Shown: positions 43,274-53,884 of the stretch, one piece after another
How positions within the stretch are numbered: the first letter of the stretch is position 1
How the letters are laid out: each line of letters begins with the position of its first letter
Assembly: GCA_033296885.1 (NCBI GenBank)
Contig: MU863927.1
Coordinates: 1-64,000, forward strand
Source: Triangularia verruculosa
Lineage: Eukaryota; Ascomycota; Sordariomycetes; Sordariales; Podosporaceae
Length of the DNA: 64,000 bases
Direction of reading: 5' to 3'
Made by a program: the position numbers and the translations under genes
The notes under the pieces: generated by a model
The model's database searches: none
The model's input: the letters and a program-made list of their open reading frames with translations, nothing else
Told to the model about the DNA's origin: nothing

Positions 43274-44858
43274 GGTGAATGATTGTTGAAGGATGTCGTA
43301 TCCAGAGAGAAAAATGGGGTTGTTGACGGCTCAGCTGGGTATCTAGGCAACGGATGTTAGAAGAATTGGTTTGAAGAATGGTAAGAAACAACAGACGTTT
43401 GGCCCAAGGTTAAAAAAGAAGGGTCGAGTACAACGTTCGACCGGGTGGTTAGGGTGGGTAAGTGAGGTAACAAAGAGACCCGAGTCAGGAAAGCCGTTGC
43501 GTCACAACTCTCTTGGGTGGTCGATTGAGGTGAGGCGGGATCGGATCCGATCTGTGACGGGATGGGTGGGCGCGACGTGGGGACGTGTGCAATGTGTATG
43601 GGGTTTTCTAGGGAATTCAGTCTTGCGTACCTTGTGAGATTTCGTGTAAAGTGGTTGTAGCAAAGGGCTGAGGAATGCAATCTAGGAGCCGAAGGTTGGG
43701 TATGAAGCTCAGCTCACAACTCAAGTGAGAGCAGGATTAGAGATTAAGTGTGAGGTCAAGAGAATACACGCAAAGAAATGAGATTTAGATATTTGAGCGA
43801 GTTTGATTATTTGTCCATTAAGTACAGGAGGAAAAGAGAGCAACCGGGAGAAAGGCCGGTGTGATATAGCAAGCAATGGGCCAAACGGGTAGCGACGATG
43901 GGGGACGGAAGTGGATCATGCTCTTGGGCTACTTGTCACAGCTACAAGGCCAGTCGATATCAGGTGAGGATTAACGGCTGGGCCGCTGAGCATCACTAAT
44001 AGCTGCCCATATTGTCACCTTCGACAGCGAAAAGCCAAGCAGCAGCGAGCTTTCACTGGAGCTTTAGCAGATGCTCGTGACATGGGATGAAAGGATGAAG
44101 CTGCTGTGGGGCTGTCTTTGCATGGAATGACGCATGCGCTCCATCAACTGTTCTTAGCGGCGCACCTTGGCTTCTCATCTGACCAATTAGATAGTGGAGA
44201 ATAAGCCCCGCTCGAGCTGGCGCCGATCAAAGGACCCCGCAATTTTGTAAAAAGAATTCTTGGGAAGACGTCATTCCATCTGTTGGAGAGTCTTTGCGTC
44301 TTGTTGGGTCGCATGGGATTCGGATGCACCGCGCCGAGATGCATTGGATAAATGACCCTGAAGGAATATTCTCAAAACTTCTGTGCTGCCTGTCAGAGAC
44401 TGGCAAGCTCAAGAAGGTTGGACATTCGCAAGGTGCCGGAGACCTCAATCTTTGTGCTTCCAGCTGTCACCATGCAATTGGTGCTTCTCTACATTCTTAT
44501 CTTTAGGTTTGGCAGTAGTACGTGGCGTGACTTTGTGAAGCCGAGAGATTGACTATGGGTGAGACACACAGTTTAGCAAGGCGACAGCGCGGATCGCGAA
44601 GAGTCACTTGAGACATGAGAAGACTTGTGACTGTCGCGCAACTTGTGGTTCAGGTATTCGGAGTTCAGTCGAGGGATACACGCCAAGTCAAACCAGTCTT
44701 CTCCAGAGATTCGGGCTTCTTCTTCAACACCAGACCCTCAGTCACGAGATGAATTTCACCAGAACAGTGTATGAAGTTCGAGGCTTGGCCAAGGCAACAT
44801 GAGCTCTGCAACAACAGTCCATCATGAGCCGTTACTCCACACTCTTCAGATATTAACA
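43274..44858. other. Intergenic region upstream of SUR7-like gene and tRNA-Asn
   Basis: About 1.6 kb with only short, non-conserved open frames on both strands. It includes the promoter of the minus-strand SUR7-like gene. Confidence 0.5.
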
Positions 44859-44932
44859 TCCTCTGTGGCGCAATTGGCTAGCGCGTCTGACTGTTAATCA
44901 GGAGGTTGGAAGTTCGAGCCTTCCCGGAGGAG
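44859..44932 (+). tRNA. tRNA-Asn (GUU)
   Basis: 74 nt, no intron. Acceptor stem TCCTCTG pairs with CGGAGGA, with discriminator G. The D arm contains GGCGCAATTGGCTAGCGC, the anticodon stem-loop CTGACTGTTAATCAG has GTT at the anticodon, the variable loop follows, and the T arm GGAAGTTCGAGCCTTCC is intact. Box A and box B are therefore present. TTTT follows about 8 nt downstream as terminator. Confidence 0.97.
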
Positions 44933-45090
44933 TATTCATTTTATTTTGGAGTTCATTTTGTTCCTTATTATGATCAAAAGGACCACAGGCTTTCATTTTT
45001 ATCAATTTGCTTCAGGTATCATCATATAGTCGCCGTGGCTTCCAAGTATGTACACAAAACTTATGGAATCTATCTCCTCCAAACATCTGC

Positions 45091-46809
45091 TCATGCCAGC
45101 CCAGCAACACCAAGTGCACCGGCAGCAAAATCATTCCCAAAGTCCAAATCCAGGCCCTTGAAGCCATCCTCCACCACCCACGACCTGCCCTTCTCAGGGG
45201 TATGTAACACCTCGCAAGCCCTCCCCACCACCAACAACCCAGGAGGCCTGCTGCCCTCCTGCTCAATTGCCTCGGCCACTCTCTTCAAGGTAGTCCTGAT
45301 GACTCTCTGATCAGGGCAGCTCGCCCTCTCAATCACCGCACAGGGCGTATCGAGCGGCCATAACCTTCTCCTTCCCTTCGTTTCCGCATTCTCCTCCTCT
45401 TCGGGAAGATATTCTGTCAGCTCAGCCACGAGCCCGGTTATCCTATGCAACGCCATCAGGAAAACCACCGTCCTGCTCTCCACAAACTCTGGCGGCACCG
45501 GCGCCTTCCCTTTCTTTCCGGTGCCCGTGCAAACCAGTACTTGGTCGGCAACATCCCTCTGCGTGGGTGGCACGCCCGCGAATAACGGCGCAGACAAGCT
45601 GGAGGTGATCCCGGGAAGAACCACCACCTTATCGCCCAAGCCGTGCTGTCTGAAGTACTGAACCTCCTCCCCTCCTCTGCCGTAGATAAACGGGTCTCCC
45701 TGCTTGAGTCTAAGCACCGTCTTGCCCGCCTTCACCCCGGCAAGCGCTTGCTCGAGGAACTCCTCCTGAGCCCGATCCGCGTTTCCGGGGAATTTCTTCG
45801 CGATGCTAACCGGCGTGCGTCTCGGGATGAGATCCAACACCCCGGCGGGAACGAGCTTGTCGGCGAGGATGAGATCAGCAGACTGGATCGCCTTATACGT
45901 CGCCCTCGTCAACAAATCCGGATGGCCTGGCCCGCTGCCAGCCAGAATGACCCTCCCAATATTTTCCGGCTGAGCACCCCCAGCTGGGGGCCCCGAAGCA
46001 GGCTTCTGCTGCTGCTGCTGGTACGAGTTGAGCACGCCCTCGACGATCTCCTGCTCACTAATCGCAGCGAGGCGTCGCAGCGGCCAGTACTCGCAAACCT
46101 GGCTCAGCCACCTCATCCTCCTCATCTTTTGCTCCTCCTCATTCTCCCTCCCTTCCAGAACCAGCTTGTTGAAATCCGAAGTCTGGTCGACACTATCGTC
46201 CAGCCCTTCCCCTTCCAGGGACGCGGTCTTGTCCTCGGCGATGATCCTCCTCCTCACATCCCCCAACCTCGCCACCGCGCTGCCCAGCCCCTGGGGGAGA
46301 CCGGCGGCGATTTCTCGTCTTATCCTTGACGCGAGCTTGCAGCCTCGGCCGTTGGTGGTGACGCCTATCTGCAGGGGGCCGTCGAGGTGAGTGGAGAGTA
46401 GACTGAAGCTGCAGAGGGAAGGGGCGTCTACTACGTTGACGGGGATGCGGTTTTTCTTGCAGACATCTGATACCTGGGGCACCAGAGGGTCTTTTGGGGG
46501 CAGGGTGATGAAGACCGCATCGACTACATTGTCGACTTCGTCGCGGCCTAGGGTGAAGAGGTCATTTGTCTCAAAGGGGCGGGGGAGGTGGGTCAGCTGG
46601 CTCGATGTGATGTATTGGGTCAAAGTGTAGTGGAGTTCTTCCGAGGTGGTGGGCGAGATGAGGATTGGTTTGGCGCCGGAGGAGAGGGACTGGGTGGCTC
46701 GGGAGGCGGCCAGGGGATTGGAGCCGATGATGAGGTGGGTGTGCCCGGTTGAGTGTTGAGCTGTGAGGAGGGAGATTGGTGGTGGTGACAATGGTGGGTT
46801 GGCGGCCAT
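45091..46809 (-). CDS. Siroheme synthase / uroporphyrinogen-III C-methyltransferase (Met1 type, with Met8-like N-domain)
   Basis: Makes precorrin-2 by SAM-dependent methylation of uroporphyrinogen III, toward siroheme, the cofactor of sulfite and nitrite reductases. From ATG 46809 (MAANPPLS) the protein is 572 aa, single exon; the open frame extends 24 codons further without an ATG. Residues 20-160 carry a Met8/CysG-like NAD-binding fold (THLIIGSNPLAASRATQSL; later PVNVVDAPSLCSFSL). The methyltransferase domain starts about residue 284: VILAGSGPGHPDLLT, LRLKQGDPFIYGRGGEE, VVLPGITSSLSAPLFAGVP. This CysG-like fusion is known in ascomycetes. A Gln run (about 264-269) lies in the linker. Confidence 0.93.
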   Translation of the reverse strand: MAANPPLSPPPISLLTAQHSTGHTHLIIGSNPLAASRATQSLSSGAKPILISPTTSEELHYTLTQYITSSQLTHLPRPFETNDLFTLGRDEVDNVVDAVFITLPPKDPLVPQVSDVCKKNRIPVNVVDAPSLCSFSLLSTHLDGPLQIGVTTNGRGCKLASRIRREIAAGLPQGLGSAVARLGDVRRRIIAEDKTASLEGEGLDDSVDQTSDFNKLVLEGRENEEEQKMRRMRWLSQVCEYWPLRRLAAISEQEIVEGVLNSYQQQQQKPASGPPAGGAQPENIGRVILAGSGPGHPDLLTRATYKAIQSADLILADKLVPAGVLDLIPRRTPVSIAKKFPGNADRAQEEFLEQALAGVKAGKTVLRLKQGDPFIYGRGGEEVQYFRQHGLGDKVVVLPGITSSLSAPLFAGVPPTQRDVADQVLVCTGTGKKGKAPVPPEFVESRTVVFLMALHRITGLVAELTEYLPEEEENAETKGRRRLWPLDTPCAVIERASCPDQRVIRTTLKRVAEAIEQEGSRPPGLLVVGRACEVLHTPEKGRSWVVEDGFKGLDLDFGNDFAAGALGVAGLA

Positions 46810-48166
46810 CGTGAAGTCTGAAAGCGTGGGTGTTTCGACACCGGCGGTGATAATTTCTGATGTTGGTGCTGTAGTGGTCAATTTGAGATGGCTTCAGATG
46901 AGATGACGATAAAAAGAAGAGCTATCTTAGAGGCAGAGACTCGATTTGTGATGTTCAACTCAGGAACAAAGTTGAAGCTTGTTGACTTTGAAAGAAGGAA
47001 GAGAGAAAAACAGAATAGGTGGGCGAGAACAAAGCCAGGTCGAGAGATATCTCTTAAGTATCCCGCCTCAGTAAACCGTTTAACCTCCCAGGATTATACC
47101 TCCTTATCCAATGTCAGAGCAGTCCCTGGCTGCAACTCTACAAATATCTTGGAATCTCCGCTGGTGACTCTTCCCATCACGCGTGGGATGCTCAAACTCC
47201 TTATGTAAGTCCATGAAGCACACAAAGCCTCAGAAGGAAACCAGCCAGTCAGAGCGCTCGCTTCTCGACTTACACGAATAAATTCTTTCTGTTCTGGCGG
47301 AGAAGCTGCCTCTTAGCACGGTTAGCGGCCGCTGACGCCATTTCACGAGTTCCGAATTTCAGGGGATACCCCCCATCTTATCGCCTTATCGCCACCCCGC
47401 GTTCGCTTCGCCGAATTCCACTCACCTCCGCGGGGAACAGGAGAGTGACGCCGGAGATGTTGCCTCACTTGCTTTATCTTTTCACCCCTTGTGATAGTCG
47501 GTAACCAATGGCCTTGGGATCGCGGATATGCATTATCGGTCTGAAAAAGCCGAGCAATTGACTGGTCATGTGTATAGTTGTAAACTCGATAGTGATCTAA
47601 TCCTGTCGTGATAGCGGCATCCTTTAAACTCGCCAGACAGAACGGCAACAACCAAAAAGCAGGCCCAAAACGATTCAACTGATTAAAACATTTTACAGAA
47701 GTGAAAATCCTCGAGTGCCCAACAAACCGACAACCTCCTGGTTTCTCAGTCTTGCGCCAACGCCCCTTTTATATCCCCTCCAATGACTCGTTGCAGTTGC
47801 TTTTGTTGCCGGCCATCTCATTACTTCGAGACAGCCAGACATCAGACTGGTGTTGAGTGGTATATGTCGCGCCTCTCCTCCGTCTTCACGGAACCCAATC
47901 AAAAAGATATATATGTACAATACAAAAGAAAATGCCTCGTGAAGCGCCGGAGTCGTCTGCATTGGCTAAGCCAAAAAGAAAACCATCCGTGGAAGAATAA
48001 TATCGGAAAACAGAAATCGGTTGGTAAGCACGCCGTAAAAGACCAACGCCTGGTGCTGTAGTGATGATATGGTCGTAAAAATATGGGACATGGGCATTCG
48101 CATGCCTCGCCGTTCCCCATGGATGGCATGGCGTACACACGTCGCGGGCTCTCGTTGAAAGACCGC
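46810..48166. other. Intergenic region upstream of siroheme synthase, downstream of Rho3
   Basis: About 1.36 kb. It holds the Met1 promoter and the Rho3 3' untranslated region. No further gene recognised. Confidence 0.5.
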
Positions 48167-49070
48167 CTACATAACGGTGCACTTGGACTCGTCTCGTTCT
48201 TTCTTAACAGACAAGGCAACCCGCGCGGCTTCGGTGAAGGCTTCGTTAACTCCCCTATTGCGCATGGCCGAACACTCGAGATACCGGAGGGCGTGAATCC
48301 GGCGCGCAACTTCCAGTCCTTGATCGTAGTTGATCATGGGCTTCTTTTCTCGTGGGTTGCCGTCCTCATTGGTGCCATCCTCCTCCTCGTTGCCCTCGCG
48401 AAGGTCGCACTTTAGCGCGACCAGGACAAGTTTGACGCCTGGGCAGTTGTCGGCGATCTCGCCCACCCATTTGCTCTCGACGTTTTCTAGGGAGTCTTTG
48501 CTGTCGACGGAGTAGCAAAGCATGATCAGATCAGTGTCATCTGATGCACTGTTAGTACGACGTCAACCCATGACATAACGGCGCCTGGAGGCATACCATA
48601 AGAAAGACTTCGTAGCCTGTCGAACTCTTCTTGGCCGGCTGTATCCCATAGAGAAAGTTCAATATGAACATTGTCCACGAAAATGTCTATCCGCCTGTCA
48701 GTCAACAATGGTCCCCGAGTTCGCACTTCCCCTTCCAGTGTATTCATCTGAGCGACGCACCATGGACGTAGTTTTCGAAAACCGTTGGCTCGTAGACCGT
48801 AGGGAAGTAGCTGCGGGTCAAAGTTGAGTATATTCACGTCAAAAAGAAGGGCAGCGGCATGAGGCGAATAGCAACATACCCTCTGGTGAAGACGTTGAGC
48901 AACGACGTCTTTCCGCAAGCACCGTCGCCTCTGTTTCGGATCAAGGTTAGATGGTCTGTCCAGACATCACAGACGAAAGCCCCGAGGGGCCCCACAGGAC
49001 CAATCGGGAGGACTTACAGCAAGACGAGCTTGCGCTGCACCGTCTTGGAACCCCCGAGACCGCAAGGCAT
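48167..49070 (-). CDS. rho-3: Rho-family small GTPase Rho3
   Basis: Controls polar growth, exocytosis and actin at the hyphal tip and septa. Five exons on the minus strand: 49070-49018, 48930-48880, 48810-48761, 48686-48597 and 48540-48167, giving 205 aa; all four introns have GT-AG ends and consistent phase. P-loop GDGACGKTS (19-27), effector region YFPTVYEPTVFENYV, switch II DTAGQEEFDRLRSLSYDD, the base-recognition motif with CD in ALKCDLRE, and ECSAMRNRGVNEAFTEAAR. The protein ends in the CAAX box CTVM (202-205), predicted farnesylated and membrane bound. The acidic insert after LRE and the FVDNVHIELSLWD strand match Rho3 better than Rho1, Rho4 or Cdc42. Confidence 0.95.
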
Positions 49071-50406
49071 TGTGCGAGTGTGTGCGAGACAGGAAATGGG
49101 AGAGGTGTTTCGGTGTGTGGGTGGACTGTGTGTCGGAATGGCAGCGCTATGGTTATGGCAAAGACAGGAGCAACAGCAAAGGCAAGTTGGTTGGCTTCGT
49201 GCTTTGGCCGCGCGCGCGTGGAAGTATCTCTATCGGAGTCGAGTCGGACTGTGGATCGATCCGAAACGTCGGGCGAGACAGTAATAGTCAGGTAGTTGGA
49301 ATGCAAGAGCAGCGGATGAAGGTTTGGAGTACGAAGAGGCGCAGGTGACGGCCGGTGGGCGGGTCCAGAAGATGTAATGTCAATTGAACAAAGTACTGGA
49401 TATGCACATGGACGATGCGAATCGAAGAGGCAAGCAAGCGCGTGCAGTAGAGGCGAATGTTTGGGCGGCGGCAAAGAGCGAATATGTGTTACAAAATGCG
49501 CGACACCAGTTTGAAGGCCAGAAAGGAGTGGAAGGGACTTGGGAATGGGAGAGGCTCCAAGATCCGGGGGTGAAATTGAAGCCGGAGATGAAGTCAGTGA
49601 GATTGGCAGTGCACCAGTCACGGCCGGTCAGGGGCCTACCACTGTTCACAGTGGGCACTCGAGGTTCATGGCCAAGCTTTTAGCGGCCTTTCAGCTTTCC
49701 AGTTCCAGACCATGGAGGACACGGTGCGGAATTGGCAAATGGGGGTAGCACTGTGGCTGTGGGGCGCGACTCAATTCTGTTGTTAGCGCTCGCTAGCGCC
49801 TACCCGGCGGAATTTTGTAAGTCTGGATTTGTCTTGTAGGGCTCTCCTGACTACCAGATGGAAGAATTATCTCAAGATGAAGAGATTATTTTGAGGCATG
49901 GCCGTAGGTAGTATATGGTCCATCCTATCTCATCAAGCCCCTTCACCTCAGCCTGCTCACCTTACAGGGCCAGCCCAAGTTGGGACGGGATCAGGTTTAT
50001 CAATCGATGACACCTTCAAGATCCCCCCACCACCACCTTCCCGTCTGGATACCCGCCAGATCTTGGACTTGCATCAATAAAGCCAGATATCGAATAAATA
50101 ACTCGCTCAGCTCTCGGCAACCTCATGAGCGTCAATTCTTACCTAGATACCAGGTGTTGCACTTCCTACCCCGGCACTCTTTAACTTATGCCAACGACTC
50201 CCTGACTTATGCACATGCGACGGACTTTGTCACCTCATAACCACGCAGATTTACAAGTGATGGATGTTCTATTTATGTAAATCTTCTCCTTTCTGCGATG
50301 CTATTATTCTTGTAGGACCTGGCCAGTCCCCACCTGGGTATCAATTTGAATCAAAACAGCAAACAATACATTGAGCCATACAATGAGAAATTCCACTTCA
50401 GAGTCC
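49071..50406. other. Intergenic region upstream of Rho3
   Basis: About 1.3 kb with the Rho3 promoter side and the 3' flank of the splicing factor gene. Open frames on both strands between 48950 and 49680 lack conserved features. Confidence 0.5.
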
Positions 50407-51678
50407 CTAACGACGCTCCATCCTGTCTGCAATCTTCATCTCGGCCGCTCTGCTGTGAAGCTTGTTGGTGAATCCAGTATCACCGCCATATCTCTTGTTA
50501 CGCTGCCGAGCCAAGTCTTCAGCCTCCTTTTCCGCGCGCTCCCGAGCCTCAATAGCGGCAAGTCTCTGTTCGCGAGTCTGGTCCAGATCAATAGCCGCCT
50601 CTTGCATGGCCGCAAGCTTGCGCGCACGCTCCTCTTCCTGTGCACTGCGGTCTTGATCGTCATTTCGTTTTTCATATTCTTGGCGAGGCCTATCCGGCCG
50701 GTCGTAGTTGTCCCGTCTGCCGCGGTTGTCTCGTCTATCGTACTTGTCTCTCTTGTTAAGATTGTTTCTCCTGTCATAGCTGTCTTTTCCCTGGCGGCCA
50801 TCGCCACGGTCGCGACTGCCCTTTCTCTCACGGCTGCCCCTCCTGTCACGGCTGTCCCTCCGATCGCGGCTTTCCCTTCTGACGCGACTGTCTCGTCTGT
50901 CTCGCCTGTCGCGGCTATTTCGTCTCTCTCTATCCTCCGAGTTGGATCTCTGCCGTCGACGATCTCGGGAGTCTCTTCTGCGTTTCCTCCCGTCTTCATC
51001 GTCCCGAGAATCGCGTCTTCGAGGACTTCGGGACCTGTCTCGTGATGATGATCTGTACCTGCGTGAGCGCCTCTCACTATCGCGATCATCGTCGCGGTGC
51101 CTGTGTGGTCGGTGGTGGTGGGATCGATGCTTGTGACGCCTCTCCTCCTTGCTCTTCGACGGTTGAGGATCTTCGATGCCCATCGATGCAAAAAGCTGTC
51201 TTCTTTTAATCGGGTCGTTCATCATCGCTTCGTAGGCTTCTTGTTCTCGCCTCTTGATCGCAAGCAATGGATCCTCCCTGATCTTGGCGGCAACATCTCG
51301 TGGATTGGCAATAGCGGGAACCGCAGCGACGTCTTCGATGGTGGCCTGCTTTGAGAGTTTTTTGACCTCGTTATCCTGAAGTAGCTTGTCTATGCGGCGT
51401 TTTCCCAGCAAGTAGGCCTCGTTCTCTGCAGCATCTCCCGCCTGTCCAGTAGGCCCAGCATACATCCATTCGACGCGATCGACCTTGCGCTTCCCACCTG
51501 CGGCTTCGAGCGCCTTCTGGATCTCTTCCTTTTTTCGTTCTTCTTCAATCTCTTGGAGTCGTTGCTGAAGTTTTTTGCGTTCCGCGATCGCGTCGGCTTC
51601 GGCTTTTTGAGTAGCTGCAAGATTGGCTGACCGCTGGGGATGCCAGCTCTTTTTCATGTTAAGGTCTCCGGAACCCAT
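50407..51678 (-). CDS. cwc25: Pre-mRNA splicing factor Cwc25 (Cwf25)
   Basis: Spliceosomal step-one factor that joins after Prp2 and stabilises the branch helix at the first transesterification. 423 aa, single exon, ATG at 51678. The N-terminal core is conserved: MKKSWHPQRSANLAATQKAE (entering the active site in the family), the charged helix with QQRLQEIEEERKKEE, and VEWMYAGPTGQ. Another conserved block is EAYEAMMNDPIKRRQLFASM. From about residue 190 to 350 the protein is an RS/RD-repeat region (SRDRSRSPRRRDSRDD and many RDS, RDRR units), followed by a charged coiled coil (RARKLAAMQEAA, RLAAIEARERAEKEAEDLA) that ends near the C-terminus. Confidence 0.93.
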   Translation of the reverse strand: MGSGDLNMKKSWHPQRSANLAATQKAEADAIAERKKLQQRLQEIEEERKKEEIQKALEAAGGKRKVDRVEWMYAGPTGQAGDAAENEAYLLGKRRIDKLLQDNEVKKLSKQATIEDVAAVPAIANPRDVAAKIREDPLLAIKRREQEAYEAMMNDPIKRRQLFASMGIEDPQPSKSKEERRHKHRSHHHRPHRHRDDDRDSERRSRRYRSSSRDRSRSPRRRDSRDDEDGRKRRRDSRDRRRQRSNSEDRERRNSRDRRDRRDSRVRRESRDRRDSRDRRGSRERKGSRDRGDGRQGKDSYDRRNNLNKRDKYDRRDNRGRRDNYDRPDRPRQEYEKRNDDQDRSAQEEERARKLAAMQEAAIDLDQTREQRLAAIEARERAEKEAEDLARQRNKRYGGDTGFTNKLHSRAAEMKIADRMERR

Positions 51679-52363
51679 CTTGTCGGCTTTAACGCTCTCG
51701 CGTCAATGACTGGAGGATGGACTGTGTTGTTGATTCGCTCAGAAGACGCCAAAGAGCGTGGGTGATGGAACGAGAGTGGTGATGGAGGTGAAAATGGAGA
51801 GGCCTGCGTAAAGTGTTGACATTTGCATGAAGAGGCGAAAGTGACGGGCCTTTGAGACGGAACCTCAAGAGAACCTAAATTGTGGGGCTGGTAGCGCAGC
51901 TCTGTTAAGCCAATATCTGTACCACAGAGTATTGGCCATTTGACACGGAGGGAGAACGCACCCAAGATACAAAGTCAAGACTGGGTATCCTCATACATAA
52001 TTGGAGGTAAAAGGATCGGGGTCTTTTCACGAATAAAGTCACATCACAACAACCTGGAAGCAGTGACCATACTATAGAGAAGCTCCTGTAAGCATCAAGC
52101 ACAGAGCAGGTTGCCAGGTATGCGTTTAATGATGCCTCTTCGCACCCTTGTTTGGCCCCACACACATTACCCCACACTTGGCACTTTGGTCCCCACCATT
52201 TCATCAGCTTCAGCCTTACCACGACTACTTGCCTGGAACAACCACCGACACAGAGCTATCCACCGGTTGCAAACAACAGCTCCCATCAACCAAGCACCCA
52301 AATTACAGCACCTACCGAATAAATTAGAATCACATACCAAGTCGACCTAGGAACTCGGCCATC
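51679..52363. promoter_or_regulatory. Divergent promoter region cwc25 / csn-2
   Basis: 685 bp head-to-head spacer. No coding sequence or specific element recognised. Confidence 0.5.
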
Positions 52364-53884
52364 ATGTCCGACGACGATTTCATGCAAGCCTCCGATGAGG
52401 ACTACGACTTCGACTATGAAGACGAGGAGGAAGAGGACAGTGGCGATGTCGACATTGAAAACAAATACTACAACGCAAAGCAGACCAAGACTAGCGATCC
52501 CGACGAAGCAATCACAGAGTTTCTGAGTATCCCATCGCTAGAGCCAGAGAAGGGGGAATGGGGTTTCAAGGGTCTCAAGCAAGCCATCAAGCTTGAATTC
52601 AAGCTCGGTCGTTATCAGCAGGTTGGTGCATCATGAGCAACCATATCGAAAGGCCGGGCATATGCTCACTTATTTTTTTTTATTTAGGCGCTCGACCACT
52701 ACAAGGAACTGCTCACATACGTCAAGTCGTCTGTCACCAGGAACTACTCCGAAAAGTCGATCGACAATATGTTGAACTATGTCGAAAAGGGAGCCGACAA
52801 CAAGGCAGCTGTCCAATTCATCGAGCAATTTTACTCCGAAACCCTCAAATGCTTCCAGAATACCAACAACGAACGTCTATGGCTGAAGACAAACATCAAG
52901 CTCGCCAAATTGCTGCTCGACCGAAAGGATTACCACTCGATGGCCCGGAAGATTAAGGAACTCCACAAGGCATGCCAGAAGGAGGATGGAACCGATGATC
53001 CCAGCAAGGGCACATACTCGCTCGAGATTTACGCCCTCGAAATTCAGATGTACTCGGAGATGCGGAACAACAACCAGCTCAAGATTCTCTACAACAAGGC
53101 ACTAAAAGTCAAGTCGGCGGTACCTCACCCCAAGATTCAAGGCATCATCCGCGAGTGCGGTGGCAAGATGCACATGAGCGAAGAGAACTGGAAGGAGGCC
53201 CAAAGCGACTTTTTCGAGGCATTCCGCAACTACGACGAGGCGGGCGATCTTCGGCGTATCCAGGTGTTGAAATATCTGCTGTTGACCACCATGCTCATGA
53301 AGTCGGACATCAACCCCTTTGACAGTCAGGAGACCAAGCCATACAGAAATGACCCCCGTATTGCTGCCATGACAGATCTGGTGGACGCTTACCAGCGAGA
53401 CGACATATACAAGTATGAGGAAGTGCTCCAGAAGAACACCGACCTGCTTGCAGACCCCTTTATTGCTGAAAATATCGATGAGGTCACCCGAAACATGCGC
53501 ACCAAGGGCGTGCTGAAACTCATTGCTCCATACACTCGCATGCGCTTGAGCTGGATTGCCAAGCAATTGCAGATAAGCGAGGAGGAGGTTCAGGACATTG
53601 TCAGCTATCTCATCGTCGACGGCCGGGTACAAGGCCGCATTGATGAACACGCCGGCACCTTCGAGATTGAGTCCAAGGGCGATGCTGATCGCATTGAGGC
53701 TATCCAGACGCTGGCGAGCGCGGTGGGGGATTTGTACACGTCTATGTTCAAAGATGCGGAGGGGTTCAAGATCGCGCCAGCGTACGACAACTTGATGGTG
53801 GATTCATTTCCCAGTGATAATATGAGGCTATCGAGCTTCAGAGCCAGGGGTAATAGGAGTAGGGGCGGGGTGATGATTCACTAG
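52364..53884 (+). CDS. csn-2: COP9 signalosome complex subunit 2
   Basis: PCI-domain scaffold subunit of the COP9 signalosome, the nuclear/cytosolic complex that removes NEDD8 from cullins. In filamentous fungi it affects development and light responses. Exons 52364-52621 and 52688-53884 (66 nt intron, GTTGGT donor, TTTAG acceptor) give 484 aa. The N-terminus is the typical acidic MSDDDFMQASDEDYDFDYED segment, then ENKYYNAKQTK, TPR-like helices through LGRYQQ-ALDHYKELL, LWLKTNIKLAKLLLDRKDY and LKILYNKALKVKSAVPHPKI, and the C-terminal PCI/winged helix (RLSWIAKQLQISEEEVQDIV, LIVDGRVQGRIDEHAG). Length and order fit CSN2; proteasome Rpn6 is related but lacks the acidic start. Confidence 0.96.
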